A stretch of DNA of 64,000 nucleotides from JABDQA01 sp963759125 (GCA_963759125.1 CAVWXN010000005.1:1116001-1180000); one strand, 5' to 3'; counted from the stretch's first letter, positions 34,025 to 43,364 are shown. Notes: generated by a model from the letters alone, not told the origin. A program made the numbers and translations.

Positions 34025-35131
34025 TCAGCTTAAAAATCGAAGGATCTGTTGAGCCGACGCCTTGATGTTTATACCCTGACTGCAATTTGCGCTGCATCCC
34101 TCACAATCGCTGCAGAGTCTGACCTTGGCTACAACCTCTCTGCCTTTGCTCAGCGCCAGCTCACGGTCACGATACCCCTCAAGGTACATCTGGATTCGGG
34201 CGACATCCATACCACCAATTCCAAAGCGGCACTGGTCGATACAGCCCGAGCAGAAAGAGCACGCCTTGCCCAGCAAATCCGACTTGTAATTTTCCAGATG
34301 TAACATATCTGATAAATCCCTCTTCCTGGCGAAGGCCCCGAGGTTCTCATTCACCATTTTCCTGCTCAGCATCCCGGGAACCGCCAGATGGATGCCAGGC
34401 TGGTCGAGCACATATCGCAAGGCGGCTTGATGGGGAGTCAGCTCAGGCCACGCTTTATCTTCGAACCCGCCGTTTTGAGTTTTCATGGCAATGATGCCAA
34501 CACCTGCATCAGAGGCTTGTTTTATGGCTTTATAAAGATTGGCAGGGGATCTGAAATTGACGGCGACCAGAACAGCATCGTAAAAACCATCCTCTGCAAC
34601 CGCTTCAAGCACCTCGATCTGATTGGAGTGGGTGGTTACTGCACAAAAGTCAAACATCCCTTCCCGCTTCATTTGCTGCATGGTCTGCTGGATGTCTTTT
34701 CTGACAACCTGATCTTTTGAAGACAGACCATGAAGCTGCATGAGATCCACTTTCTTTACCCCCAGCGAAGCGAGGCTTTTACTCGCCGACTTTCTCATGC
34801 GGGATTCTTTGGCGATATGGACTTTTGTTGCGATAACCAGTCGTTCTCTCACTCCTTTTACTGCTTTGCCGACCACTTTCTCATTGCGTCCGCCTAAATA
34901 GCAGTCAGCAGTATCGATGTAATTTATCCCCTGATCAAGACCATGCCGAATAATAGCCGGGTCGGATACCTGCATGGCCCCATAACCAAGCACTGCTACC
35001 TGCAGCCCCGTTCTGCCCAGGGTTCTTTTGGGCAGCGGGTCTGACGATTCAGCGAAGGAAAGTCTGGGGGCAATCAAAGAGGTGAGTGAAGCCACCGCTC
35101 CTTTCAGAAGTTCTCGTCTATGGATCTGCAT
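34025..35131 (-). CDS. Tat-exported aldo/keto reductase with two 4Fe-4S clusters
   Basis: A 368-aa oxidoreductase. ATG 35131 has GGAGG 6 bases upstream; the longer in-frame start at 35164 does not. The twin-arginine signal HRRELLKGAVASL sits at the N-terminus. Aldo/keto reductase TIM-barrel motifs follow (RTLGRTGLQVAVLGYGAMQ, NYIDTADCYLGG with catalytic Asp/Tyr, ATKVHI, LMQLHGL). Near the C-terminus are eight cysteines in two ferredoxin patterns, C-x2-C-x2-C-x3-C (CSFCSGCIDQC and CSDCEGCSANC). It is probably a periplasmic redox enzyme. It lies 68 bases downstream of the DUF6599 gene on the same strand. Confidence 0.92.
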   Translation of the reverse strand: MQIHRRELLKGAVASLTSLIAPRLSFAESSDPLPKRTLGRTGLQVAVLGYGAMQVSDPAIIRHGLDQGINYIDTADCYLGGRNEKVVGKAVKGVRERLVIATKVHIAKESRMRKSASKSLASLGVKKVDLMQLHGLSSKDQVVRKDIQQTMQQMKREGMFDFCAVTTHSNQIEVLEAVAEDGFYDAVLVAVNFRSPANLYKAIKQASDAGVGIIAMKTQNGGFEDKAWPELTPHQAALRYVLDQPGIHLAVPGMLSRKMVNENLGAFARKRDLSDMLHLENYKSDLLGKACSFCSGCIDQCRFGIGGMDVARIQMYLEGYRDRELALSKGREVVAKVRLCSDCEGCSANCSQGINIKASAQQILRFLS

Positions 35132-35199
35132 CGACACCTCCGGATATGGGTTTGAAGAGGCCAAATTGCTGGAGCCATTTGATTCCCTGGATCATAGGG

Positions 35200-36018
35200 T
35201 CATTTCTCAATGACCTCCTTCAGGATTTCCTCCATGTAAGCGGTGGGCCTTTTCTCATCAACTTTTTGCCAGATAATGGCATTGTTCAGGACCAAGAGTG
35301 TTTGCAGGCCCCTGTTTTTAAGCAAGTCAGCATGGCGTTTTGCTTCATCCGGAGACCTCAGGACAGCAATAAAATAGGTCTGTTCATCCGGGCCAGTCCA
35401 GGTGTATCCAGGCCCTGACTCCAAATCATAATCCACGTGTTCCGGGTGATAATTCACCTCGCAAGGCTGCCGGGCTTCTTGTTGTAATAGTTCAAGAGTG
35501 GATGGCAGAGGGGGATGATCAGGCAGGCTGCTGATAAAATTTTTCAGAAAGTCATCGACCAATTCTTTTCCCCCACCCGAATCGCCACTTATATCGACAT
35601 TGAATCTGAAGAAATAGGGCCCCCAGAGTGCATGCGGGGCGTATTCATCGGCGAGGACGGTCGCCTCCAAAACACTATATTCGGTGCCGTCGCAGCCGGC
35701 ATATAATCGATATAATCCATAAGCGTTAATCGGCTCCTGCAGATCAAGAACATCAATCGCAAAATAATCCCCATTTTCATTCTCGTAGGCAGCGAAGGTC
35801 AGGCTTGCGGCCCCGTACCGCTTCAAAAGCTCTGCTTCCCCGTTAACATGCTCATACATGTTGTCCGGGTCCCACGTTCGGATATCTTCCACTCTGGTAA
35901 GAGCCGGAGCTGATCCTATTGACTCTGGAAGATTGGAGAAATTTTCAGCAAACCCGGCAACAGGAAAGCCCAGCGCAGTAACTAAGAGGAGTGTGCTACA
36001 GATATTCATATAAATCAC
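35200..36018 (-). CDS. DUF6599-like exported protein
   Basis: A 272-aa protein with a signal peptide (MNICSTLLLVTALGFPVAGF). The mature part has the DUF6599 pattern (W-D-P-D-N-M-Y-E-H-V-N-G-E-A-E-L near residue 50, then YGAASLTFAAY, PINAYGLYRLYAG, FFRFNVDISGD). It starts at the GTG at 36018 or ATG 36009. The family accompanies iron-sulfur oxidoreductases of the periplasm in some Desulfobacterota, and here it immediately precedes the Tat-exported iron-sulfur reductase. They are probably one operon; function unproven. Confidence 0.8.
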   Translation of the reverse strand: MIYMNICSTLLLVTALGFPVAGFAENFSNLPESIGSAPALTRVEDIRTWDPDNMYEHVNGEAELLKRYGAASLTFAAYENENGDYFAIDVLDLQEPINAYGLYRLYAGCDGTEYSVLEATVLADEYAPHALWGPYFFRFNVDISGDSGGGKELVDDFLKNFISSLPDHPPLPSTLELLQQEARQPCEVNYHPEHVDYDLESGPGYTWTGPDEQTYFIAVLRSPDEAKRHADLLKNRGLQTLLVLNNAIIWQKVDEKRPTAYMEEILKEVIEK

Positions 36019-36245
36019 GGCTTCTGGTTAATTGATGATACTGCCTGCTTGAGTATAACGAGTGGGAAGTTTCAAATCCACGATTATTCCCCGCCCAGTG
36101 CCTTGAACCTGCTTTGCTCCTTGCCAGGATATTTATTCACAACTATTTGTATAGGTATGGGGCGGTGGCTATGGAGCCATAGGGCCGCTACTCAATTTTC
36201 CATCTTATAACAGCATCAGGCATGAATTAGACAGGAGAGTTTCAG

Positions 36246-36542
36246 ATGAGCGCCTACATTGTCGTGGATACCAAAATACATAATGCAAGCGAGTATGAGG
36301 AATATAAAAAGCTGGCCAGGCCCATCGCCGAAAAATATGGCGGTGTCTATCGGGCCAGAGGGGGGAGGCTGGACGTAAGAGAATCTGATCTCTGGACACC
36401 AGTAAGGATAGTAATAATCGAATTTCCTGACCTTAAAAGCGCCCAGGCGTTTCTGGACTCGAAGGAATATGCTCCGGTAAAACCGATGCGCCACAAGAAT
36501 GCGGATAGCACGGTTTTTATAGTTGACGGGGGGGTGGAATAA
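36246..36542 (+). CDS. DUF1330 family protein
   Basis: A 98-aa protein with the DUF1330 ferredoxin-like fold pattern: SAYIVVDTKIHNASEYEEYK, KYGGVYRARGG, IVIIEFPDLKSAQAFLDS and EYAPVKPMRHKNADSTVFIV. AGGAGAG lies 8 bases before the ATG. It ends 38 bases before the second cytidylate-kinase-like gene and probably shares its transcript. Its role is unknown. Confidence 0.92.
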   Translation: MSAYIVVDTKIHNASEYEEYKKLARPIAEKYGGVYRARGGRLDVRESDLWTPVRIVIIEFPDLKSAQAFLDSKEYAPVKPMRHKNADSTVFIVDGGVE

Positions 36543-36580
36543 GGCCAAATCATCCAGAACTTCAGGGGGAGGGCAAGACC

Positions 36581-37354
36581 ATGGCCATTATCACAATTTC
36601 CAGACAGATAGGAAGCCTTGGTGATGAAATAGCCAGGGATATAGCCGATGAACTGGGATATGAGAGAATCGATAAAGCTCAAATAGGGGCAGTTCTTGCG
36701 GAGCATGGATTTTCACAAGCTGAAGTTGATAAATACGATGAAAAAAATCCTTCGCTATTGCAGCATCTTTCCATAAGGAAAAAGATATTTGATCATCTGA
36801 TCAGGGCCGCTGTCTATGAATTTGCCACCAGAGAAAATGTGCTGATTGTCGGTCGAGGGGCTCAGGTGATTTTAAAGGATATTCCAGGAACCCTGCACGT
36901 CAGAGTAATCGCACCCTATCCAACACGAGTGAAACGGCTCATGGAACAGAAGGATAACGATGAGAAAATTGCCCAGGGAGATATTCGAAAAAGCGACCGG
37001 AACTCGTCCGGGTATATTCATGCCTACTTCAATGCTGACTGGGCCGATAGTGAACTGTATGACCTGGTCCTGAACACGAGGACATTGACGCTGAACAATT
37101 GTGTCGAAATGATCAAGTGCACGATCTGCTCCGATGAGTTCAGCAGAAGCATCCAAGTGACTGAAAAATTAATCGATCTTGCCTTGACCGAGAAAGCGAA
37201 AGCAGTGATGCGGGAAGTCGACGGACTGGAGAAGCCCGAGCTGGTGGTAAAGAACCGCATAGCCTATCTCGCAGATTTGGGTATGGCCCTCGAAGTCAAG
37301 GAGGCATGTGAAAAAGCCATCTCAAACATCAAAGGAATTAAAGAGATAGAGTAG
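36581..37354 (+). CDS. cytidylate-kinase-like protein (copy 2)
   Basis: A 257-aa paralogue of 33052-33867, with the same loop (ITISRQIGSLGDEIARD), LIVGRGAQVILKDIPGTLHV and VIAPYPTRVKRLME. The C-terminal region (VVKNRIAYLADLGMALEV, CEKAISNIKGIKEIE) is a shortened, degenerate form of the BON-like segment of copy 1. GGGGGAGGG precedes the ATG. Three kilobases separate the two genes, and the DUF1330 gene is directly upstream. Substrate unknown. Confidence 0.88.
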   Translation: MAIITISRQIGSLGDEIARDIADELGYERIDKAQIGAVLAEHGFSQAEVDKYDEKNPSLLQHLSIRKKIFDHLIRAAVYEFATRENVLIVGRGAQVILKDIPGTLHVRVIAPYPTRVKRLMEQKDNDEKIAQGDIRKSDRNSSGYIHAYFNADWADSELYDLVLNTRTLTLNNCVEMIKCTICSDEFSRSIQVTEKLIDLALTEKAKAVMREVDGLEKPELVVKNRIAYLADLGMALEVKEACEKAISNIKGIKEIE

Positions 37355-37554
37355 CAGCGATCAGAACAGAGATTTTTTTCGTTCAGAATCGAATAGACAG
37401 ATACCTGCTTTTTTCGAGTGTCTGTCTCGCATGATCCAAGGGGGAACACTTTTGGCCGACTCCGCATCATGCGTTATAATATGGAAAAGAAGCAGTCTGG
37501 AAACCATGACCCTTTTTAGATGTTTCTAGCCTTGGTCAGGAAAGGAGGATATCT

Positions 37555-37851
37555 ATGCAATCACCGACCTACAGAGATATCATTGATGAAAAGATTGCCG
37601 AGTGGCAGCAGGGGCTTGAAGAGTTGGGAAAAATGACAGAAAGGGCTACTGTTGAGAACAAAGGCATGCTCAGTGCCAAGGTAGAAGAGCTCAAGTCGGC
37701 AATAGATGCTGCGATCGTTCAACTTCATAAACTTGATGAGCAGGAAACTGTTCAAAATACCATGGAGACGAAGGAGCAAATTCTGAATATTTTCAGCTCC
37801 ATCGATCAAGACTTTAGTGAATATCAGGAACAGACGCCGTTTATGCTCTGA
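37555..37851 (+). CDS. hypothetical coiled-coil protein
   Basis: A 98-aa helical, acidic protein with heptad-like stretches (EKIAEWQQGLEELGKMTERA, VEELKSAIDAAIVQLHKL). It has no membrane helix or signal. A perfect AAAGGAGG lies 8 bases before the ATG. I do not know the family. It may act as a small adaptor or pair with the next gene. Confidence 0.8.
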   Translation: MQSPTYRDIIDEKIAEWQQGLEELGKMTERATVENKGMLSAKVEELKSAIDAAIVQLHKLDEQETVQNTMETKEQILNIFSSIDQDFSEYQEQTPFML

Positions 37852-37968
37852 TATCCTGCGTTCTGTCTGAACTGAGCAAAAATGCTTTCTAAAAATGATA
37901 CCACGGCCTAAGCTTTCGTCGGAGAGGAACCGGGCTGATTTTAACGATCATGGTTCAGTTTATTGAAG

Positions 37969-38985
37969 ATGAAAGATACTCATAATCGACAGAAAGAGAC
38001 TAATATTTCTGAAAAAATGGGTGTTTTTCATTCCCTGCGGAGCCGTATAGAAGGGTGGTTTCAGCATAACGACCCGGAACATGAGCTTATCGACTATGTG
38101 GTTAATATCATCGAACCAAAACTAAAGCTGGCAAAAGACTACCGGAAACGGTTACGGGGGCCGCTTGAGATGTGCCGGGAGCACTGTCGTAAAATGGTGG
38201 CAGAAATCCCGGGTCCGATCAGGCTGAAGCGAAATGGACATGGCGGCGACCCATTTGTCAGAGCAGCATTTGCAAAATCTGAGCTTCTCGAAGATCTTTT
38301 GAATCAGGCAGATCTGGCACGATCTTCGGCTCTTTTATCTGGAACAGCGCGGGTCGCGCTCTTGACGATGACAAGCAGGGAACGAACCATTTTCGGAAGG
38401 AAGCAGTTTGGTGATTTGATGGTCGCTGATGCGGCGATGAGGGCTATCACTTTCACTGATCATGCGATGGTGGGGTTGTCCACGACCCTGGAGAGTTCAA
38501 GACAGGCGTTGGAAAAGCATAGCCTTGACATACTCGCAGAAGCGGCTGCCCGACAGCTCTCGGAGAAAAGGACCAGGCTCGTGGACCTCAACCAGCGGCA
38601 GGAATGGCTGCGAGCCATGGAAAAGATGTTTGGAACGGGGACCGGGGCGTGTATGGGGTGTGTTTTTGTCCCCTATGACCCCGAGAAAGCTAAAAAGCAA
38701 AAACAGATCGAACAATTACTGGCGGAAACAGAAGATGAAATTGCCTTTGCCAGACGTCGCAGCGAAACCCCGGATGACTGGCTGACGATTGTCGAAAATA
38801 TTCTTTCGAATCCTGATGATATCTTGAATATGCGGCTCATCTCGCTGAGGCTGAACTGGAAAAATGTCCTTACGGATGACCCGAGTGAGAAGGCTGACAC
38901 CATCACCTTCGCCACCTTTACCATGGCTGATGAAATGCAGCGGGAAGGGGTGCTTGTAGAGTATGAACTGGACGGAAGACAATAG
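37969..38985 (+). CDS. hypothetical protein, 338 aa
   Basis: A mostly helical soluble protein. Start taken as ATG 37969 (an in-frame TTG is at 37963); no good ribosome site is visible. Features: HDPEHELIDYVVNIIEPKLK-like N-terminal helices (actual start NDPEHELIDY), a Cys pair (EMCREHCRK), a second Cys pair (GACMGCVFVPYD), and a long charged helix (KQKQIEQLLAETEDEIAFA). The Cys pairs could bind metal. The family is not recognised. It follows the coiled-coil protein by about 115 bases on the same strand. Confidence 0.8.
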   Translation: MKDTHNRQKETNISEKMGVFHSLRSRIEGWFQHNDPEHELIDYVVNIIEPKLKLAKDYRKRLRGPLEMCREHCRKMVAEIPGPIRLKRNGHGGDPFVRAAFAKSELLEDLLNQADLARSSALLSGTARVALLTMTSRERTIFGRKQFGDLMVADAAMRAITFTDHAMVGLSTTLESSRQALEKHSLDILAEAAARQLSEKRTRLVDLNQRQEWLRAMEKMFGTGTGACMGCVFVPYDPEKAKKQKQIEQLLAETEDEIAFARRRSETPDDWLTIVENILSNPDDILNMRLISLRLNWKNVLTDDPSEKADTITFATFTMADEMQREGVLVEYELDGRQ

Positions 38986-39120
38986 TGATTTCGTCCCAGA
39001 TTGTTCCAGGCAGTGTATCCGTAATCGAACCAAAGCACACCACCCCTGTGGCTTCCTGCAAGAGCGCCAGGGCGCCAATCCTGTTGTTCTGGGGGCAGAT
39101 GATCTTCTGGCAGGCCGATA

Positions 39121-40098
39121 TCAGGGAACCAGAACGATTTTTCCGGTGGTTTTTCTTTCTTCCAGCAGCCGATGAGCTTCCGCAGCATGCTCCAGCGGAA
39201 CACATGAGCTCACCTCTAGGTCGATCCGGTCATTGACCAACATATCTATCACAGAGGACATCGTCTCTCTCACGGAGTCCGGTCGGTTTTTCCTGAAATG
39301 GCCGAAACTTAGTCCAATAATGGTTTTGTTGGCCGTATATAAGCCGCCCTGGGGTATGGTGCTGGTTCCGTCCTTAAGTTCACCGAAGCATACCAGCCTG
39401 CCGAACGGGGCCAGGCACTCAAGATCTCGCGCAATGGTCTCGGCACCCAGAGGGTTGAGAATGACATCGACCCCTTTGTTGTCAGTTAACTCAAGGATTT
39501 TTTCAGCACAGTCTGGTGAGTTGTAGTCAACTATGCCAATCGCCCCCATACTTTTTACGTGCGACTCTTTCCAGGGACTGCCGATGGATCCAAACATTTT
39601 AGTGATCCCCAGAGCCTTTGCCACCTGCAGGGCCGCCGTCCCCACCCCGCCCGCAGCAGCATGAACGAGAAGACTTTCATTCCTGCGAATACGGGCACCC
39701 TGTTTGAGCATATGGGTTGCAGTGCCCGCAACAAGAACTGCCGCTGCCGCTTTGGTGAGATCAACCGATTGGGGAATTGCAAAGGTGAGATCCTGGTTCG
39801 CAACTGCCTTCTCCACATAGGATCCGGCAATTGGAAAGGCGATGACATGATCTCCAGGTTTAATGTCCGCAACCTGGCTACCAACTTCAAGCACTACTCC
39901 GGCCACATCCAGCCCCGGGCTGAAGGGCGGTTTTTTACCGAGATGGTAGCTGCCGGAACGGGCTTTTATATCGGCAAAATTTACGCTTGCTCCTCTGGTC
40001 TGGATGAGGACCTGATCTGCTTCAGGAACTGGATCCGGGAGCGTTTCATATTCCAGAACTTCCGCTGGGCCAAATTTATTTATTACAATTCCTCTCAT
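39121..40098 (-). CDS. NADPH:quinone oxidoreductase / zinc-type alcohol dehydrogenase family
   Basis: A 325-aa medium-chain reductase. GroES-like N-terminus (PVPEADQVLIQTRGASVNFA, DIKARSG, PFSPGLDVAGVV). The Rossmann motif is AAAGGVGTAALQVAKALG. No catalytic zinc cysteine is present, so it belongs to the zeta-crystallin/quinone reductase branch that uses NADPH to reduce quinones or enones. It starts with an ATG at 40098 just downstream of AGAGGAAT. Transcription unit of one gene by spacing. Confidence 0.92.
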   Translation of the reverse strand: MRGIVINKFGPAEVLEYETLPDPVPEADQVLIQTRGASVNFADIKARSGSYHLGKKPPFSPGLDVAGVVLEVGSQVADIKPGDHVIAFPIAGSYVEKAVANQDLTFAIPQSVDLTKAAAAVLVAGTATHMLKQGARIRRNESLLVHAAAGGVGTAALQVAKALGITKMFGSIGSPWKESHVKSMGAIGIVDYNSPDCAEKILELTDNKGVDVILNPLGAETIARDLECLAPFGRLVCFGELKDGTSTIPQGGLYTANKTIIGLSFGHFRKNRPDSVRETMSSVIDMLVNDRIDLEVSSCVPLEHAAEAHRLLEERKTTGKIVLVP

Positions 40099-40208
40099 AT
40101 CAGTCTGTTTGGGTCCTCTTCAGAGGGTGAATGGAAAATGGACTGCAGCGGCGTTTTGGTGATTGTCGGGCAGACCAGGCAGCGCCGAGTCGTTAATCTT
40201 TTTAACTA

Positions 40209-40224
40209 GTTTCCATCCGGAAAC
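40209..40224. repeat. solitary MITE end (16 bp)
   Basis: GTTTCCATCCGGAAAC, the exact left end of the 137-bp MITE, stands alone here with none of the internal sequence. It is flanked by TTTAACTA and TAACTGG, which share TAACT. It could be an excision footprint, an internal deletion product, or a chance copy of a palindromic sequence. Confidence 0.55.
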
Positions 40225-40345
40225 TAACTGGCAGCGCAAGGGGGCGACAAGGCGGAGATGATCCTACGCACCGTAGCGGGCGATAAACATCCTGATAAGC
40301 TCGTTCTTCAGTCGAGAGCGCTCGGTTGAAGGCGAGCCTGTTCGT

Positions 40346-40993
40346 TTAATCTGATATCAGCACTTTATCGATCGTTTCCTGCAGGATCGGATCGTCGTCA
40401 ATGTCCTTGGCCAGATAGGTCCCTGCTGCTGGGGACGTTTCTGCCATCCTGGCCGCCATAATGATCCATTCCACCGCCGTATCAACGGGTACCAGGCTGG
40501 TATCAACAACCAGATGGAACTGCTCGGCCTTATCGAAATCGGCATCATAGAATCCATTCACGAACATGGCTCTGGCTTTGTCATTATCCCTGACAATTTT
40601 CTCCATCAGGCGCATGTCATCGGCTTGTTCCCGCTCGACGATCTTTCTGACCCGAACAGGCAGAGGGGCCTGAACTCGAACATGGACTGCCCCGGAAAGA
40701 TTCCTCAAGGCAGCATAGCCGCCTCGCCCAAGGATCACCGCTTCTCCACGCTTGGCGATAGCCAGCATGGTTTTGTTCAGCATGGATACGAGATGTTTGG
40801 TTTCATAATCGAGCCGTGACCATATCCGCGGTGGTGCCTTGTAGAAACTGTCTAGCTCGACAAGGCCATACTGTTCCAGAATCTTTTCAAGGGTTTGCTT
40901 AGTTATGAGCTTGTAGGATAGGCTTTGCGCGACTTTTTCTGCAATTGCAGCCCCTTCACTCCCCAGGAGTCTTGAGATCGTAATCGTAGCCAT
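40346..40993 (-). CDS. cytidylate-kinase-like protein (copy 3, short form)
   Basis: A 215-aa member of the same P-loop family, on the opposite strand and more divergent. Loop ITISRLLGSEGAAIAEKVAQ, VILGRGGYAALRNLSGAVHV, VRVQAPLPVRVRKIVE and LVVDTSLVPVDTAVEWI are all in order. The C-terminal BON-like extension is absent. The ATG is preceded by GAGGAGG. It faces away from copies 1 and 2. Substrate unknown; true CMP kinase activity is not implied. Confidence 0.88.
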   Translation of the reverse strand: MATITISRLLGSEGAAIAEKVAQSLSYKLITKQTLEKILEQYGLVELDSFYKAPPRIWSRLDYETKHLVSMLNKTMLAIAKRGEAVILGRGGYAALRNLSGAVHVRVQAPLPVRVRKIVEREQADDMRLMEKIVRDNDKARAMFVNGFYDADFDKAEQFHLVVDTSLVPVDTAVEWIIMAARMAETSPAAGTYLAKDIDDDPILQETIDKVLISD

Positions 40994-41269
40994 ATCAATT
41001 CCTCCTCTTCGTCATCAATGGTGTTCATTAATGAATTATGAGTTCATTTCATGATAGTCAGTCAACTCTTATGGCGTTCGCCACAAAAGAAGCAATCACG
41101 GTTACTCTACTTAATTTTCCAACATTAGGGACAGGTAATCAACCCGCCAGAACAATATAGTTACTCAATGAAAATACTTACCGTAATGACCAACTTAAGA
41201 AAGTTTCGCGTTGCCAGCAGAATATCTCTACCTTTCAGAGACGTTGAACTAGTGAATAAAAAAAGGGGA

Positions 41270-41527
41270 TCAATAGTCGCGGGTCAGCTTGATGACCTTT
41301 CCGGCGATATCTACATCGGTAGATAAATGCACTTTGCCATCTCCTGTTTCCAGAAGCGGGACTTCTGATTGTGGAGATATGATAGTTCGGCCAATATCTA
41401 TCCGACCGTCATCGTACATGATGAGCACATGATCATCACCGGCAATGCCCAGGGTCGGATCAATGGTTATCTCATCACCTTCCCTGAATTCTCCGTTCAG
41501 GCAATCATATTCCAGAGTGATCTTCAT
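41270..41527 (-). CDS. hypothetical protein, 85 aa, S24-like beta fold possible
   Basis: A small strand-rich protein with short turns: GEFREGDEITIDPTLGIAGD, VLIMYDDGRIDIGRTI, GKVHLSTDVDIAGKVIKL. The G-D-x-V/I and I-x-G-x-V rhythm vaguely recalls the C-terminal S24 peptidase fold of phage repressors, but Ser and Lys catalytic residues cannot be named and no DNA-binding part exists. No close family known. Confidence 0.6.
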   Translation of the reverse strand: MKITLEYDCLNGEFREGDEITIDPTLGIAGDDHVLIMYDDGRIDIGRTIISPQSEVPLLETGDGKVHLSTDVDIAGKVIKLTRDY

Positions 41528-41742
41528 ATATCTTTCTTGGCTGTAGCGATATTTCTGTTAAGATTTGAGTCTTTAGACGGTGCGTCGGGCCAGAGGTCTC
41601 GTATCGATCTTTACTGTATCAGAGAATTATGTACAACACAGCAGTAGTACCGTACCAGCTGCGTCGCTCAGAGTTGTTTGCTCTATAACTCATTTAATTA
41701 TCTGTAATTAATGCCTATCTCGTCTTAACAAGGGAGTGGAAT

Positions 41743-42720
41743 ATGGGATATAGATGCTTTGCTCTAGTGGTTATGGCGACTCTCATGCCACTTTATGCAA
41801 TCGCCGCAGAGGCTATGTCTGAAGAAGACCTCAGAGTCGTTGCTGAAAAAATGAGCACGATCGACGAGAGTCTTCCCACGATGATAGATAAATCAACCAG
41901 ATGGGAATCGGTTGTGGTAACCGGAACCACTGTCTCATATGTTTTTACGCTGCTCCACATAACGAAAGAACAAGCGCCTGAGAATGCTGGTTTTCTCCTC
42001 TACCGGCAGACTCTGAATGGCTACTGCACTGCAGGTGGATTCGTGAGTCACCTGAGAGATTATGAAGTCGATTTGAGTATCTATTACAAAGATGTTGAAG
42101 GAAATATTCTCGCCTCAGTGATGATCAATCACACGGACTGTCCGGAGGAGGTCAAAGAAGATACGCTTAGCAGAGAACCCAGGCCGGGGGATACCATAGT
42201 TGTCGACCCTGACTGGTTGTCTCTATCGGAGAGACTGTTCGCCGATACAATCCAAATATGGCCCGCTGCCGACAACCCGAGTGAAAGATTGCTGGGTAAA
42301 TGGCAAAACGATGAAGCGCCGGTAATCTATCAATTTCTTGCCAATGGTGATGCCCATCGAATTGAGGATAACAAACTAACATTGCTCAATTACTCTGTTG
42401 CCGAAATCAACAAAGAAAAGCGGATGATGTTGTTAAAAATCAACGAAAATACCGCTAGCGGCTATGACCTCTACATTCAGTTTTACCTGGTAGATCAGGA
42501 AGCCAGAGTGGCGATTGTCAGGGATGGGAATAAGACCTTTGAAAAGTGGACATATGCAGGAAGGCCGGACCTGATCGCAATTGCCAAACAATATGCCTAC
42601 GGAAAGAAGCCCTGGATATCGCGGAGTCAACTATTGGAGTCAGACGAATATAAGCGCCTCGACGATCAAGAAAGATTGGCTGCAAGGGAAAACTGGAAAG
42701 AATTATTCGGCAACAATTAA
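41743..42720 (+). CDS. exported hypothetical protein, 325 aa
   Basis: A soluble exported protein: signal peptide at 1-22 (ending IAAEA), AAGGGAG 8 bases before the ATG. The sequence alternates helices and strands with a single central Trp-rich strand (RWESVVVTGTTVSYVFTLLH), two cysteines (GYCTAGG, HTDCPEE) and a lipocalin-like segment near 190-265 (LLGKWQNDEAPVIYQFLANG, RVAIVRDGNKTFEKWTY). The last part suggests a small beta-barrel. Family and function not recognised. Confidence 0.75.
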   Translation: MGYRCFALVVMATLMPLYAIAAEAMSEEDLRVVAEKMSTIDESLPTMIDKSTRWESVVVTGTTVSYVFTLLHITKEQAPENAGFLLYRQTLNGYCTAGGFVSHLRDYEVDLSIYYKDVEGNILASVMINHTDCPEEVKEDTLSREPRPGDTIVVDPDWLSLSERLFADTIQIWPAADNPSERLLGKWQNDEAPVIYQFLANGDAHRIEDNKLTLLNYSVAEINKEKRMMLLKINENTASGYDLYIQFYLVDQEARVAIVRDGNKTFEKWTYAGRPDLIAIAKQYAYGKKPWISRSQLLESDEYKRLDDQERLAARENWKELFGNN

Positions 42721-42780
42721 AAAGATCAGCAGTCTGCTTTTCTCTGCTTCTACTAAAGCCAACCAGTTGAAACCCTTAGA

Positions 42781-43245
42781 TCAAGTCACCTCAACCTTCA
42801 CCCCACCGGTAATCTGCTGAAGGTAATCAGGACTCAAGGGGACTCCTGTGGCATCTGTCCCTGCCGCCGGATATACCGTGTCGTACTGGTCAAGTGATAC
42901 GTCGAGCAAAATAGCTATAGAGGTTCCTTGCAGTCCAAATGGGCACACCCCGCCTGGGTGAAATCCTGTCGCTTCTTTGGTTTCATCTGCATTGGCCATG
43001 CGGTGCTTGGCACCTGTTGCCCGCTTCAGCGCGCCACTGTTTATTTTTTTGTCACCGGCGGCCACCACCAGCCGATAGGCATCATCTTTCCCTTTGAAGA
43101 GAATGGATTTGGCAATCTGGCCGACAGGTACTCCTATCCGTTGGGCCGCTTTTTCTGCGGTCGGCGTGGACCCCGGTTCAAATTCCAGGGCGGATAGACC
43201 ATGACTCTCAAGAAACGCTTGTATTTTTATAGGAATATTGCTCAT
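42781..43245 (-). CDS. YbaK/aminoacyl-tRNA deacylase-family protein
   Basis: A 154-aa YbaK/EbsC-type protein. Start taken at ATG 43245 (MSNIPIKIQAFLESHGL), since the longer in-frame start at 43314 adds an unrelated hydrophobic lead. Motifs: STPTAEKAAQRIGVPVGQIA, KSILFKG, LVVAAGDKKI (with the catalytic Lys of the family), GFHPGGVCPFGLQ and LLDVSLDQYDTVYPAAGT. Such proteins hydrolyse mischarged tRNAs (Cys-tRNA-Pro and related). The short, single-domain form fits the trans-editing class. Confidence 0.88.
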   Translation of the reverse strand: MSNIPIKIQAFLESHGLSALEFEPGSTPTAEKAAQRIGVPVGQIAKSILFKGKDDAYRLVVAAGDKKINSGALKRATGAKHRMANADETKEATGFHPGGVCPFGLQGTSIAILLDVSLDQYDTVYPAAGTDATGVPLSPDYLQQITGGVKVEVT

Positions 43246-43364
43246 TTTAAAGAAGAGGTTATAAATTAATCGGGATACCAAGCTCCAATTAACAGGATTA
43301 GAAAAGTAACGCAATGCTTCTTCCTCCCCATATTACCGCACTTATGGCCCGCATTTCAAATCCC

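Noticed and set aside
33861..34097. 78-codon minus-strand frame (HGSGKSGSGSSGAGPGNK) between the kinase-like and reductase genes
   Set aside because: Overlaps the reductase gene; low complexity and no ribosome site. Could be a remnant but cannot be supported.
39559..40209. 216-codon frame antisense to the quinone oxidoreductase
   Set aside because: The sense strand encodes a full, well-conserved enzyme; the antisense frame has no ribosome site or motif.
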